DNA from: Methanobacteriaceae archaeon
GTDB lineage: Archaea > Methanobacteriota > Methanobacteria > Methanobacteriales > Methanobacteriaceae
Assembly (NCBI GenBank): GCA_900769095.1
Contig: CAAGFH010000160.1
Span: 1-7,602 of the forward strand
DNA length: 7,602 nucleotides
Direction of reading: 5' to 3'
The number at the start of each line of letters is the position of its first letter. Position 1 is the stretch's first letter. Below the pieces are notes generated by a model. That model saw only the letters and a program-made list of their open reading frames with translations, did no database searches and was not told the origin of the DNA. This document shows, one piece after another, positions 1-6,225 of this stretch. Made by a program: the position numbers and the translations under genes.

Positions 1-1
1 C

Positions 2-328
2 GAAACTGTCCAAAATGAACTGTCTGATGTAGATGTATTGGCCTTTTTTGACGATTATGAATTATGCAGAAAATATTTGAATTCAGATTTTAAACAAAAC
101 GTCAATGTGAAGGTTTATTCCAAGTTTTTAACTGACATTGCTTTGGATATGGGATTTAATGTTGTGTGTGATGATTTTGACTATGTAATCTATCCGGATT
201 ATCTAAAAGATGAAGTAATTGAAAGCGAAAATCTTGTTGAAATTCCATCCCACAATTGCATTTCAAAAAATCCTTTTGAAAAAATAGAAATCAGATATTC
301 AATTTTAGAAAATTTAATAAGTATATAA
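2..328 (+). CDS. Unrecognised protein, 3' end only (5' truncated by window edge)
   Basis: The frame is open from the window edge to a TAA at 326-328, giving the last 108 residues. No in-frame ATG lies near the edge, so the start is probably outside the window. A TTG at 38-40 is possible but has no clear ribosome binding site. I do not recognise the family. The fragment is acidic, with many Asp and Glu and few basic residues. It has no membrane segment and reads like a soluble alpha/beta domain, with a short hydrophobic stretch around VYSKFLTDIALDMGFNVV. Its tail contains IPSHNCISKNPFEKIEIRYS, a compact Pro/His/Arg-containing block that could be a conserved C-terminal motif. It lies 48 bases upstream of mmp7 on the same strand, so a methanogenesis-related role is possible, but only by neighbourhood. 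Codon use is AT-rich like mmp7, with no sign of transfer. Confidence 0.7.
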   Translation, partial: ETVQNELSDVDVLAFFDDYELCRKYLNSDFKQNVNVKVYSKFLTDIALDMGFNVVCDDFDYVIYPDYLKDEVIESENLVEIPSHNCISKNPFEKIEIRYSILENLISI

Positions 329-345
329 TAATATAATATATTAAT
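319..345 (+). promoter_or_regulatory. Candidate TATA region for mmp7
   Basis: A run of only A and T with one G, containing TATATAATAATATAATATAT, overlaps the stop of the preceding gene. It lies about 35-55 bases before the mmp7 ATG at 377. An archaeal TATA box here would place the transcript start around 350-365, just upstream of mmp7. The run is too low in complexity to fix the exact box, and read-through from the upstream gene is equally possible. Confidence 0.4.
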
Positions 346-376
346 AATTTAATTGCATTTTTTGAGAGTTGTTAGT

Positions 377-1300
377 ATGTATGAAACATTAACATTTACT
401 GGTGGAGTTCACAAAAGTGAAGAATTTAAAGAATTAATTGAAGATTTAGGAGGTTTTATTCTTCAAGAAAGTATTCAACAAATGGAATTGATTTTAAATA
501 TTGCAGTTCCTATGGAAGATGTTGATAAAATTAAGGATAAAGCATCCGAACTTTTAGCAAAAATCTCTGTCGCTCCAATGGCAGGTTCTGAAATAGCTAT
601 TGTTTCACCAACTCTTGCAAGACACCACTTGCCTCATGCAGCATGTGATATTTCTGAATATTTACGTGAATTTGGTGCAAAAGATAACATGATTGGTCTT
701 GCTAGAGGGGATGGTAAAGGTACTTCAGGTATTACTGAAGAAGAAAAAAGCTTAATTGAAGAACATGACCTTGCAATTTTTGCATTGGGCAGTTTTGAAA
801 AATGTATTAAAGAAAAATCCTTCTTGTATGATGATATTGATATACCAGTAATTGTAACTGGTGCTCCTGATATTGATGCAGATGATCTTCCAGGTGCAGA
901 TGCATATGTTGGGGATTTAGGTAGAATCCCTAGAAGATTAAGAAGAGGTCCTGACGTTCGTGCTCTTGATAAATTAGTTGAAACATGTGAGAGCATATTA
1001 AATGATAAAAAACGTGAAATGGCTCTTGATGCACCATTAGTACCATCTATTGTTGTTAAAAATGCAATTGAAAATCAAGTTGAAGAAATTAAAAATGTTT
1101 TCTCCCCAGCTCCGATTACTTCTCAATTAGATGGTGTTCGTGTAAAATTAAAATATGATGATTATGCAGATGTAATCGCTAATGTTGAAATTGATGGTAA
1201 AAAATTATCTGAAATCGCTGAGATTAAAAAATCATTTATGTATGATTATATCTTGGTAAAAATTAATAGTGAGAGTTCTCTTGTTGAGAATTCAAACTAA
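377..1300 (+). CDS. mmp7: Methanogenesis marker protein 7 (MCR activation component)
   Basis: This encodes 307 residues, close to the usual length of the methanogenesis marker 7 family. I chose ATG 377, giving [16 protein letters not shown], because family members begin with this MYET-type sequence. An in-frame TTG at 353 would add eight residues unlike the family. The family blocks seen are [19 protein letters not shown] (about residues 79-97), [17 protein letters not shown] just after it, and [20 protein letters not shown] followed by ALDKLVE near the middle. There is no signal peptide or membrane helix, so it should be cytoplasmic. From published work as I recall it, Mmp7 is part of the ATP-driven complex with McrC, component A2 and other marker proteins that reduces F430 nickel to Ni(I). 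No biochemical role can be read from the sequence alone. It converges on mmp10, with stop codons 15 bases apart. The family call is firm from remembered sequence; the role rests on the literature. Confidence 0.9.
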   Translation: MYETLTFTGGVHKSEEFKELIEDLGGFILQESIQQMELILNIAVPMEDVDKIKDKASELLAKISVAPMAGSEIAIVSPTLARHHLPHAACDISEYLREFGAKDNMIGLARGDGKGTSGITEEEKSLIEEHDLAIFALGSFEKCIKEKSFLYDDIDIPVIVTGAPDIDADDLPGADAYVGDLGRIPRRLRRGPDVRALDKLVETCESILNDKKREMALDAPLVPSIVVKNAIENQVEEIKNVFSPAPITSQLDGVRVKLKYDDYADVIANVEIDGKKLSEIAEIKKSFMYDYILVKINSESSLVENSN

Positions 1301-1317
1301 ATCTTTTTTTTTATTTT
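1273..1317 (+). terminator. Hairpin plus T-tract terminator of mmp7
   Basis: GAGTTCTC (1273-1280) and GAGAATTC (1286-1293) form an eight-base stem with one G-T wobble around a five-base loop, TTGTT. Ten bases later comes a run of nine T (1304-1312), then A and four more T. The stem lies in the last codons of mmp7 and the T-run directly follows its stop. Archaeal termination needs mainly the T-run, so this is a good plus-strand terminator. The T-run also overlaps the stop codon of the convergent mmp10 gene. Confidence 0.65.
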
Positions 1318-2560
1318 ATATTCTTCTCATTCCAAAGAAGTTAATAGCATCCACTAAATCATTAAACTGTTCTAGTTCTGTTTCTATGACGTTTTCATCA
1401 GTCATATCAATACTTAATTCACCATCTACAGTTAATGTATCTGGACCACGTCCAACAAGTCTTTCAACTCCGTCAGCACTTAAGATTCTCTCAGCATCTA
1501 ACTGATGGACAAATGATCTTCCTGGAATAATTACTGAATCTTTAAGTTCACTTAAATCAATTTGTTCTAGGTCTTCTTTTGTAATTAAACAAGCTATTTC
1601 TTTTTCAACTGCAACTACATTAACAGTATCTACTTCCAATTTGTCAAATATTTTTGAAATAAATGGAGCAGCTATTTTTGATGTAATAATTGTTGCTTCT
1701 CCGGTAACTGGTTTAATAAATTGAAGGAATACTTCGTTTTCATCTTTTGCAATTGCAAATGGACCACCAGTTTCAGGGTCACATAAAGGTGTTCCACTAA
1801 CTCTAAAGTTATATTCTCTATTGATTTGTCTAACAAGTTCAGCAAAATCCTCAACAGGCTGTGATTCAATACCTTTTAAGATAGGTTCATTTCCAAGAAT
1901 CAATCCTTCATTGAATGTATTTGCAAATCTCATTAAAAGCATGCCTTGTGCACCCCATTCTTCTAGAGCATTACAGGTTTCACGTAGTACATCCCCATCG
2001 TTAACTCCAGGAATAATTACAGCAGCACCTGTTAATTTAATGTTTTCACAAAATATTTTACAGGCTTTAAGTGCTTCTTCAGGGTGTTGGTCTTTAACCC
2101 ATTCTCTTCTAAGTTCTGGGGATGATGAAAAAATAGTAAATGAAACTTCTTCCACACCATTATTTATTAATCTTGAAGCAATTTCACCATCATTTATACC
2201 TTTTCCACATGTGTAACTTAAAACTGAAGGTATAGATAGCTGATTTAGATTTGATGTTAATGTTTCAAGGTGAGGATAACAGCTAATATCTCCACCACCA
2301 CTGATGTTTGCAGTTATTTTTCCAGGTTGCATATTCATCATTAGTGCATTTTGAACTTCACTTATAACTTGGAACGGTGATTTGAATTCACCTTGTGTTT
2401 CACTAACACCTTTACTGCATCTATCACAACCAACTTTATTAGGTAGGCAATATGCACAGCCAAAACTTTTAACATCTTTTACTTTTCTAAAGTAACAGTA
2501 TTTACAAAAACCGTTACAATCCTTTCCAGGTATTCCTCCAACATCAGCTACTAATTGCAT
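1316..2560 (-). CDS. mmp10: Mmp10, cobalamin-dependent radical SAM McrA arginine C-methyltransferase
   Basis: This encodes 414 residues, normal for methanogenesis marker protein 10. The family uses S-adenosylmethionine and cobalamin to put a methyl group on C5 of a conserved McrA arginine (Arg271 in Methanothermobacter numbering). The radical SAM motif is C15-x3-C19-x2-C22, in CNGFCKYCYF, and binds the 4Fe-4S cluster. A second set of cysteines, C35, C38, C45 and C48, matches the extra iron-binding loop described for Mmp10. A GGGDISCYP motif (88-96) sits where radical SAM enzymes bind the SAM amino group. Y116, in LSYTCGKG, is my candidate for the tyrosine reported to contact the cluster. No separate N-terminal B12 domain is present, as expected for this family. 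The ATG at 2558-2560 gives the family start MQLVADVGGIPGKDC and has no Shine-Dalgarno. The gene is divergent from the mcr operon that encodes its substrate. Confidence 0.95.
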   Translation of the reverse strand: MQLVADVGGIPGKDCNGFCKYCYFRKVKDVKSFGCAYCLPNKVGCDRCSKGVSETQGEFKSPFQVISEVQNALMMNMQPGKITANISGGGDISCYPHLETLTSNLNQLSIPSVLSYTCGKGINDGEIASRLINNGVEEVSFTIFSSSPELRREWVKDQHPEEALKACKIFCENIKLTGAAVIIPGVNDGDVLRETCNALEEWGAQGMLLMRFANTFNEGLILGNEPILKGIESQPVEDFAELVRQINREYNFRVSGTPLCDPETGGPFAIAKDENEVFLQFIKPVTGEATIITSKIAAPFISKIFDKLEVDTVNVVAVEKEIACLITKEDLEQIDLSELKDSVIIPGRSFVHQLDAERILSADGVERLVGRGPDTLTVDGELSIDMTDENVIETELEQFNDLVDAINFFGMRRI

Positions 2561-2586
2561 ATTTTATAATTTTTATTTTCATTTTA

Positions 2587-2594
2587 TTTATAAA
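2587..2594 (-). promoter_or_regulatory. Candidate TATA box for mmp10
   Basis: TTTATAAA, followed by T on the minus strand, is centred about 30 bases upstream of the mmp10 ATG. Archaeal transcription usually starts some 22-27 bases after the TATA centre, which would place the transcript end at about 2563-2568. That leaves only a few leader bases. No Shine-Dalgarno lies between the box and the ATG, which agrees with a nearly leaderless message. The eight-base box is a palindrome, so direction rests on gene position. Confidence 0.45.
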
Positions 2595-2622
2595 TTAACA
2601 GTCATTTTTTGTGAATTTTTAA

Positions 2623-2828
2623 GTATTATTTTTAGTATTTTTTATTACTTTGACGGGTCTGAGTAATAATTTTAAATTTTTCTCTAAATTGGATAATAAT
2701 CATTAATATTTAGTATTTTATTTAAAATAAAGTTAAATTGTATTATTTTTAGATGTTATTATGTTTTTTTTATTTAATTTTAAAATAAATCTATTAAAAT
2801 AATAATATAAAGTATTACTTTTAGGGTC
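2623..2828 (+). repeat. Dispersed direct-repeat motifs GTATTAyTTTTAG and ATTACTTT-GGGTC
   Basis: GTATTATTTTTAG occurs exactly at 2623-2635 and 2740-2752, and with one change (GTATTACTTTTAG) at 2812-2824. Separately, ATTACTTTGACGGGTC (2644-2659) resembles ATTACTTTTAGGGTC (2814-2828), which differs by a two- or three-base spacer before GGGTC. GTCATTTTT also occurs at 2601-2609 and 2826-2834. The GGGTC pair is the most convincing because G and C are rare here. The T-rich copies alone could arise from base composition. Confidence 0.4.
2642..2669. repeat. 28-base quasi-palindrome with GC-rich core
   Basis: The arms TTATTACT (2642-2649) and AGTAATAA (2662-2669) are perfect inverted complements. 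Inside them GAC (2652-2654) and GTC (2657-2659) also pair about the same centre, so 11 of 14 positions are symmetric. The core GACGGGTC stands out in surroundings that are nearly all A and T. It lies 82 bases upstream of the mmp10 start codon and 365 upstream of mcrB. It could be an operator for a dimeric regulator. A hairpin in an unseen transcript is an alternative. Confidence 0.5.
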
Positions 2829-2870
2829 ATTTTTCTTAAATTATTATTGCATAAATACTTTTCTAAAAAA

Positions 2871-2930
2871 CTGTATAGGTAATGTTTATATTATATCTTG
2901 ACTAAAATAAAATTTGTATACCGTATAGTT
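2871..2930 (+). repeat. Two copies of CyGTATAGkT flanking a TATA-like box
   Basis: CTGTATAGGT (2871-2880) and CCGTATAGTT (2921-2930) match at 8 of 10 positions and lie exactly 50 bases apart. Between them is TTTATATT at 2885-2892, the best TATA match upstream of mcrB. The first copy ends four bases before the box. The second falls near or just after the transcript start that box would give. This placement suits a regulator acting on the mcr promoter, but it is seen only twice. Confidence 0.35.
2885..2892 (+). promoter_or_regulatory. Candidate TATA box of the mcr operon
   Basis: TTTATATT matches the methanogen TATA consensus TTTATATA at 7 of 8 positions. It predicts a transcript start near 2912-2918 and a leader of roughly 115-125 bases before mcrB. 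That leader would contain the inverted repeat at 2927-2964 and the small hairpins at 2971-2997. The competing box at 2951-2957 (TTTATAG) would give a leader of about 55 bases. The sequence cannot decide between them. Confidence 0.4.
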
Positions 2931-2964
2931 AGCTATTAACAAAAATTTGCTTTATAGCTTAACT
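2927..2964 (+). repeat. Inverted repeat upstream of mcrB
   Basis: AGTTAGCTAT (2927-2936) is complementary to ATAGCTTAACT (2954-2964), with one unpaired base in the second arm and a 17-base spacer. This gives ten base pairs, each arm holding the GCTAT/ATAGC block. If the transcript starts near 2915 this is a hairpin in the mcr leader. If it starts near 2980 the second arm overlaps the TTTATAG box, and the repeat would act as DNA, for example as a split operator. Confidence 0.45.
2951..2957 (+). promoter_or_regulatory. Alternative TATA box of the mcr operon
   Basis: TTTATAG is preceded by the A-rich AAAAATT stretch, which could serve as a TFB recognition element. It would start transcription near 2979-2984, about 55 bases before mcrB. 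The match to the TATA consensus is poorer than at 2885-2892, but the leader length is more usual. Confidence 0.35.
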
Positions 2965-3022
2965 CAATTTGGTGAAAAATTTTACCATTTTTGTGGTATA
3001 TTAGTTAAAACTCTATTTATTT

Positions 3023-3029
3023 AGGAGGG
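3023..3029 (+). promoter_or_regulatory. Strong ribosome binding site of mcrB
   Basis: AGGAGGG lies five bases before the mcrB ATG at 3035 and is a near-full complement of the 16S rRNA 3' end. It is the strongest Shine-Dalgarno in the window, as expected for the first gene of a very highly expressed operon. It fixes the mcrB start. Confidence 0.9.
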
Positions 3030-3034
3030 AAAAA

Positions 3035-4366
3035 ATGGCAAAGTTTGATGATAAAGTCGATTTATACGACGATAGAGGATCCGTAATTGCATCTGACGTA
3101 CCAATCGAAGCTATTAGTCCATTAAGAAATCCTGCAATTCAAAACATCGTTAAAGGTGTTAAAAGAACTGTTGCAGTAAACTTAGAAGGAGTAGAAAAAT
3201 CCGTAAGGACCGGTTCTGTTGGTGGAGACAAATCCAAAATTTTAGGAAGAGAATTAGATCTTGACATTGTTTCTAACGCAGAAGCAATCGCAGAAAAAAT
3301 TAAAGAAACTATGCAAGTTTCTGAAGGTGACGATACTAAAGTAGAACCTATTTCTGGTGGTAAAAGATTATTAGTACAAGTACCAACTCAAAGAATTGAC
3401 GCTGCTGCTGAATATTCTGTTGCTACTTTAGCTACTGCTACTTCTTTAGTACAAGCTATTATCGATGTTTGTGATGTAAGCATCTACGATGCTAACTTTG
3501 TAAAAGCTGCAGTATTAGGTAGATACCCACAATCTGTAGACTACAAAGGATCTAACATTGCTACTATGTTAGACATTCCACAAAAACTCGAAGGTGCAGG
3601 TTACGCATTAAGAGGAGTAAAAGCAAACGATTTCGCTGCTGCTACTTTGAAAAACACTTTCCAAACTACCGCATTAGCATCTATCTTTGAACAAACTGCT
3701 ATGTTCGAAATGGGTGACGCAGTAGGTACTTACGAAAGATTACACTTATTAGGTTTAGCTTACCAAGGTTTAAACGCTGATAACTTAGTAATGGATTTAG
3801 TAAAAGACAACGCAAGTGAAGGAACTGTTGGTTCTATCGTACAAGCAACCATTGCTCGTGCAGAAGCTGACGGAGTTATCGCTCCTCAAAAAGAATTAAC
3901 TGACTTCTCTATCTACAACACTGACGACGCAGCTAAATGGAACGCATACGCTGCTGCTGGTGCTGTAGCTGCAACCATGGTTAACGTTGGTGCTGCTCGT
4001 GCTGCTCAAGGTGTACCATCTACTTTATTATACTTCAACGATAACTTAGAATTCGCTACTGGTTTACCAAGTATTGACTATGGTAGAGCAGAAGGTGTAG
4101 CTGTTGGATTCTCATTCTTCAGTCACTCCATCTACGGTGGTGGAGGTCCTGGTCTCTTCAACGGTAACCACGTTGTAACCAGACACAGTAAAGGATTCTG
4201 TATTCCATGTGCTGCTGCAGCTATGTCATTAGACGCAGGAACACAACTCTTTTCACCAGAAGCAACTTCTGGTTTAATTAAAGAAGTATACAGTCAAATT
4301 GATGAATTTAGAGAACCTATGAATGCTGTTGCAATTGCAGCTGAAGAAATTAAAGGTGACATCTAA
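3035..4366 (+). CDS. mcrB: Methyl-coenzyme M reductase I, beta subunit
   Basis: This encodes 443 residues, which I recall as the length of Methanothermobacter McrB. Two beta subunits join two alpha and two gamma in cytoplasmic MCR, which makes methane and CoM-S-S-CoB from methyl-CoM and CoB. Residues known to line the active site and the CoB channel fall at their published numbers: F362, Y367, G369 and H379, within [14 protein letters not shown] and FNGNHVV. The N-terminal part (residues 1-180) and the Ala/Gly-rich helical C-terminal domain both read as complete. The start is set by AGGAGGG five bases upstream. It is the first gene of the operon, with mcrD following after 36 bases without a terminator. 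Codons are strongly tuned over most of the gene (AAC, TAC, TTC preferred), but the last 35 or so codons use more AAT, GAT and TTT. Confidence 0.98.
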   Translation: MAKFDDKVDLYDDRGSVIASDVPIEAISPLRNPAIQNIVKGVKRTVAVNLEGVEKSVRTGSVGGDKSKILGRELDLDIVSNAEAIAEKIKETMQVSEGDDTKVEPISGGKRLLVQVPTQRIDAAAEYSVATLATATSLVQAIIDVCDVSIYDANFVKAAVLGRYPQSVDYKGSNIATMLDIPQKLEGAGYALRGVKANDFAAATLKNTFQTTALASIFEQTAMFEMGDAVGTYERLHLLGLAYQGLNADNLVMDLVKDNASEGTVGSIVQATIARAEADGVIAPQKELTDFSIYNTDDAAKWNAYAAAGAVAATMVNVGAARAAQGVPSTLLYFNDNLEFATGLPSIDYGRAEGVAVGFSFFSHSIYGGGGPGLFNGNHVVTRHSKGFCIPCAAAAMSLDAGTQLFSPEATSGLIKEVYSQIDEFREPMNAVAIAAEEIKGDI

Positions 4367-4402
4367 TTAATTTAAATAAATCTAATTTTCGAAGGTTAAA
4401 AA

Positions 4403-4858
4403 ATGGATATTGAAATATTTCCTCATAGGGTTCTTGGTAGTGACACAACTGAAAAGTTGTTAAATGACTTGGAACTTATCGACGATGTTCAAAGAACTGT
4501 TATTCACGGTCCAAGATTTCCAAAAGGTGAAGAAACTTTACCTGATAAATATAAAGAACGTAGAGTTATTACCATTAATGGTGAAGATGTTGTTTTACAA
4601 GTTAAAACCGCAAGAATCTTCATTGAATTAACAATGGAATCTACGATTAAGGAAATTGAGGAAGTCTGTAAAAAACACATTCCGTTCGGTTTTGATATTA
4701 ATCAAGACAGAAGTAATTATATTAGGAAACATAAAACTGTTTCTGATAAAATTAAGTATGGTTCAGCAGAATTGCCTGATGAACTCGTTGGAATGACTGA
4801 TCAATATTCTAGCTTTGAAAGTCATGTGAACATTATTAGAAGAGATACTATGGATTAA
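4403..4858 (+). CDS. mcrD: McrD, MCR operon protein D (assembly factor)
   Basis: This encodes 151 residues, within the family's usual range. Recognised family sequence includes the start [20 protein letters not shown], then VIHGPRFP near residue 40 and [20 protein letters not shown] near residues 94-113. McrD is not part of the mature enzyme; it binds MCR during assembly and probably helps insertion of F430 or maturation of the apoenzyme. It is a small, charged, soluble protein without signal or membrane segments. The ATG follows a GAAGGTT ribosome binding site (4391-4397). It lies second in the operon, and mcrC begins one base after its stop. Its codons are ordinary AT-rich ones (AAT, TTT, GAT) and lack the tuning of mcrB and mcrA, which suggests less protein is needed. 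Family assignment is firm; the exact mechanism is not shown by the sequence. Confidence 0.96.
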   Translation: MDIEIFPHRVLGSDTTEKLLNDLELIDDVQRTVIHGPRFPKGEETLPDKYKERRVITINGEDVVLQVKTARIFIELTMESTIKEIEEVCKKHIPFGFDINQDRSNYIRKHKTVSDKIKYGSAELPDELVGMTDQYSSFESHVNIIRRDTMD

Positions 4859-4859
4859 T

Positions 4860-5459
4860 ATGATTGGAAGATGTACTCACGTTGTAGATTGTAGGGAAAC
4901 AAGCGGTATGGGAAAAGGCGGAAGTCTTGCACAAAGAGGCACTTTTGCTGAATGTGGTACCGATGTATGTGCTGTTGCTATGTCCCCAGGACGTAGACAC
5001 ATTACTAAACCAGTTTGTGAAATTACATTTGGTTTACGTGAGGCCAATGTTTTAACAAGTACTGTGGTACTAAATGCTGGTGCTGGTGTTCCTCATGATG
5101 CTCCTGCATCTGGTGGAACTTTGTTCGGAATCACAGACAAAGAAATTAATCAATTGAATAATTTCAAGTTACTTGTTATCCACTTAGGTGGTGTTGCAAA
5201 TCATATTATTTACAAAGCAAGGTTAATTTTAAGAAACGTAGATAAGCCTTGTATTATCATTTGTGAATCCCCTGTTGACTGTGAGGATTTTGCTAAGATT
5301 GGGGTTAAAACTTCAAAAGTAATGCCAGCAGATGAAGATATTAAGACCCAAGGAATCATTAAAGATATAGTAACAGGAGTTATCCGTGGTGAAACAATTT
5401 CACAAGAAAAATTAGATGAAATTATTAGAAAAGTTAAATTAGCATTAGGAGATGCATAA
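4860..5459 (+). CDS. mcrC: McrC, component of the MCR activation complex
   Basis: This encodes 199 residues, normal for McrC. The N terminus carries cysteines C5, C11, C32 and C37 around a glycine-rich block, [19 protein letters not shown], followed by a second conserved block with [20 protein letters not shown]. Further cysteines occur in the C-terminal half (for example [14 protein letters not shown]). Published work, as I recall it, places McrC in the ATP-dependent complex that reduces F430 nickel to Ni(I), carrying complex iron-sulfur clusters. The conserved cysteines are candidate ligands, but I cannot assign them individually. The ATG overlaps the region of the mcrD stop (one-base gap) and has no good Shine-Dalgarno of its own, so translation is probably coupled to mcrD. 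Its presence between mcrD and mcrG marks this as the MCR I operon. Codon use is ordinary, like mcrD. Confidence 0.96.
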   Translation: MIGRCTHVVDCRETSGMGKGGSLAQRGTFAECGTDVCAVAMSPGRRHITKPVCEITFGLREANVLTSTVVLNAGAGVPHDAPASGGTLFGITDKEINQLNNFKLLVIHLGGVANHIIYKARLILRNVDKPCIIICESPVDCEDFAKIGVKTSKVMPADEDIKTQGIIKDIVTGVIRGETISQEKLDEIIRKVKLALGDA

Positions 5460-5461
5460 TT

Positions 5462-6220
5462 ATGGTACAAATTTATCCAGGTACTTCTCAGGTTGCTCAA
5501 AACAGAAGAAATTTCTGTGACCCAGAGTATGAATTAGAAAAATTAAGAGAAATCTCTGATGAAGACGTAGTAAAAATATTAGGTCACAGAGCTCCAGGTG
5601 AAGAATACAAATCTGTTCACCCACCATTAGATGAAATGGACGAGCCTGATGACATTGTAAGAGAATTAGTAACCCCTATCGACGGTGCAAAAGCAGGGGA
5701 CAGAATTAGATACATTCAATTCGTAGACTCCATGTACTTTGCTCCAGCTCAACCTTACTTAAGAGCAAGATCTTACTTAAGCAGATACAGAGGAATCGAT
5801 ACTGGTACTTTATCCGGAAGACAAGTAATCGAAGCAAGAGAAAGAGATATCGAAAGATTATCCAAAATCCTCTTAGAAACCGAATACTTCGATACCGCAA
5901 GAACTGGTATTAGAGGTGCAGGTGTGCACGGTCACTCTTTAAGATTAGATGAAAATGGTTTAATGTTTGATATGCTTAGAAGACAAGTATTCAACAAAGA
6001 AACAGGTAAAGTTGAAATGGTAAAAGACCAAATTGGTGTAGAATTAGATGAACCTGTTGTATTAGGTGAACCATTAGATGAAGAAACATTAAAAGCAAAA
6101 ACCACTATTTACAGAATAGATGGTGAAGCATACAAAGATGATAAAGATGCTGTTGAAGTATTACACAATATTCACGTATCCAGATCTTTCGGTGCTTTTG
6201 ATCCAAACGCAGGATGGTAA
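5462..6220 (+). CDS. mcrG: Methyl-coenzyme M reductase I, gamma subunit
   Basis: This encodes 252 residues, close to the roughly 250 of known McrG. The gamma subunit helps form the F430 pocket and the coenzyme M site. R120, in TLSGRQ, is at the published position of the arginine that holds the sulfonate of coenzyme M. GVHGHSLR (about 154-161) matches a loop that contacts F430. The N terminus [27 protein letters not shown] and the C terminus [15 protein letters not shown] are typical, so the gene is complete. The ATG is two bases after the mcrC stop. The ribosome site AGGAG (5447-5451) lies inside mcrC, ten bases before the ATG. Codon tuning is strong in the middle (about 5560-5935) and weaker at both ends. 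mcrA follows after five bases. Confidence 0.98.
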   Translation: MVQIYPGTSQVAQNRRNFCDPEYELEKLREISDEDVVKILGHRAPGEEYKSVHPPLDEMDEPDDIVRELVTPIDGAKAGDRIRYIQFVDSMYFAPAQPYLRARSYLSRYRGIDTGTLSGRQVIEARERDIERLSKILLETEYFDTARTGIRGAGVHGHSLRLDENGLMFDMLRRQVFNKETGKVEMVKDQIGVELDEPVVLGEPLDEETLKAKTTIYRIDGEAYKDDKDAVEVLHNIHVSRSFGAFDPNAGW

Positions 6221-6225
6221 TTAAC

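Larger units (their letters stand above)
2561..3034. other. Non-coding region between divergent mmp10 and mcrB
   Basis: These 474 bases contain no credible reading frame on either strand and are far more AT-rich than the genes beside them. They must hold the promoter of mmp10 (minus) and of the mcr operon (plus). The half nearer mmp10 carries a quasi-palindrome with a GC-rich core and repeated GTATTAyTTTTAG motifs. The half nearer mcrB carries a paired CyGTATAGkT motif, a long inverted repeat, small alternative hairpins and the mcrB ribosome binding site. No tRNA-like or other recognised RNA gene was seen. Confidence 0.8.

Noticed and set aside
353..376. TTG at 353 as the mmp7 start
   Set aside because: The added residues MHFLRVVS do not fit the family, whose start resembles MYET at 377.
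634..996. Minus-strand open frame of 120 codons inside mmp7
   Set aside because: It is fully antisense to the conserved core of mmp7, is Ser/Pro/Ile-rich like a shadow frame, and has no ribosome site.
1269..1505. Plus-strand frame overlapping the end of mmp7 and mmp10
   Set aside because: It crosses the terminator T-run and is antisense to conserved mmp10 codons.
1821..2216. Plus-strand open frame of 131 codons inside mmp10
   Set aside because: It is antisense to the mmp10 catalytic domain, with the composition of a reverse-frame shadow and no family resemblance.
2996..3003. GTATATTA just upstream of mcrB as a TATA box
   Set aside because: It would start transcription at about 3023-3028, removing part of the AGGAGGG ribosome site.
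2561..3034. CRISPR array or mobile element in the long gap
   Set aside because: The repeats are short, irregularly spaced and AT-rich, with no spacer pattern, transposase or terminal inverted repeats.
5210..5500. Minus-strand frame across mcrC and the start of mcrG
   Set aside because: It is antisense to two firmly identified operon genes and has no recognisable product.
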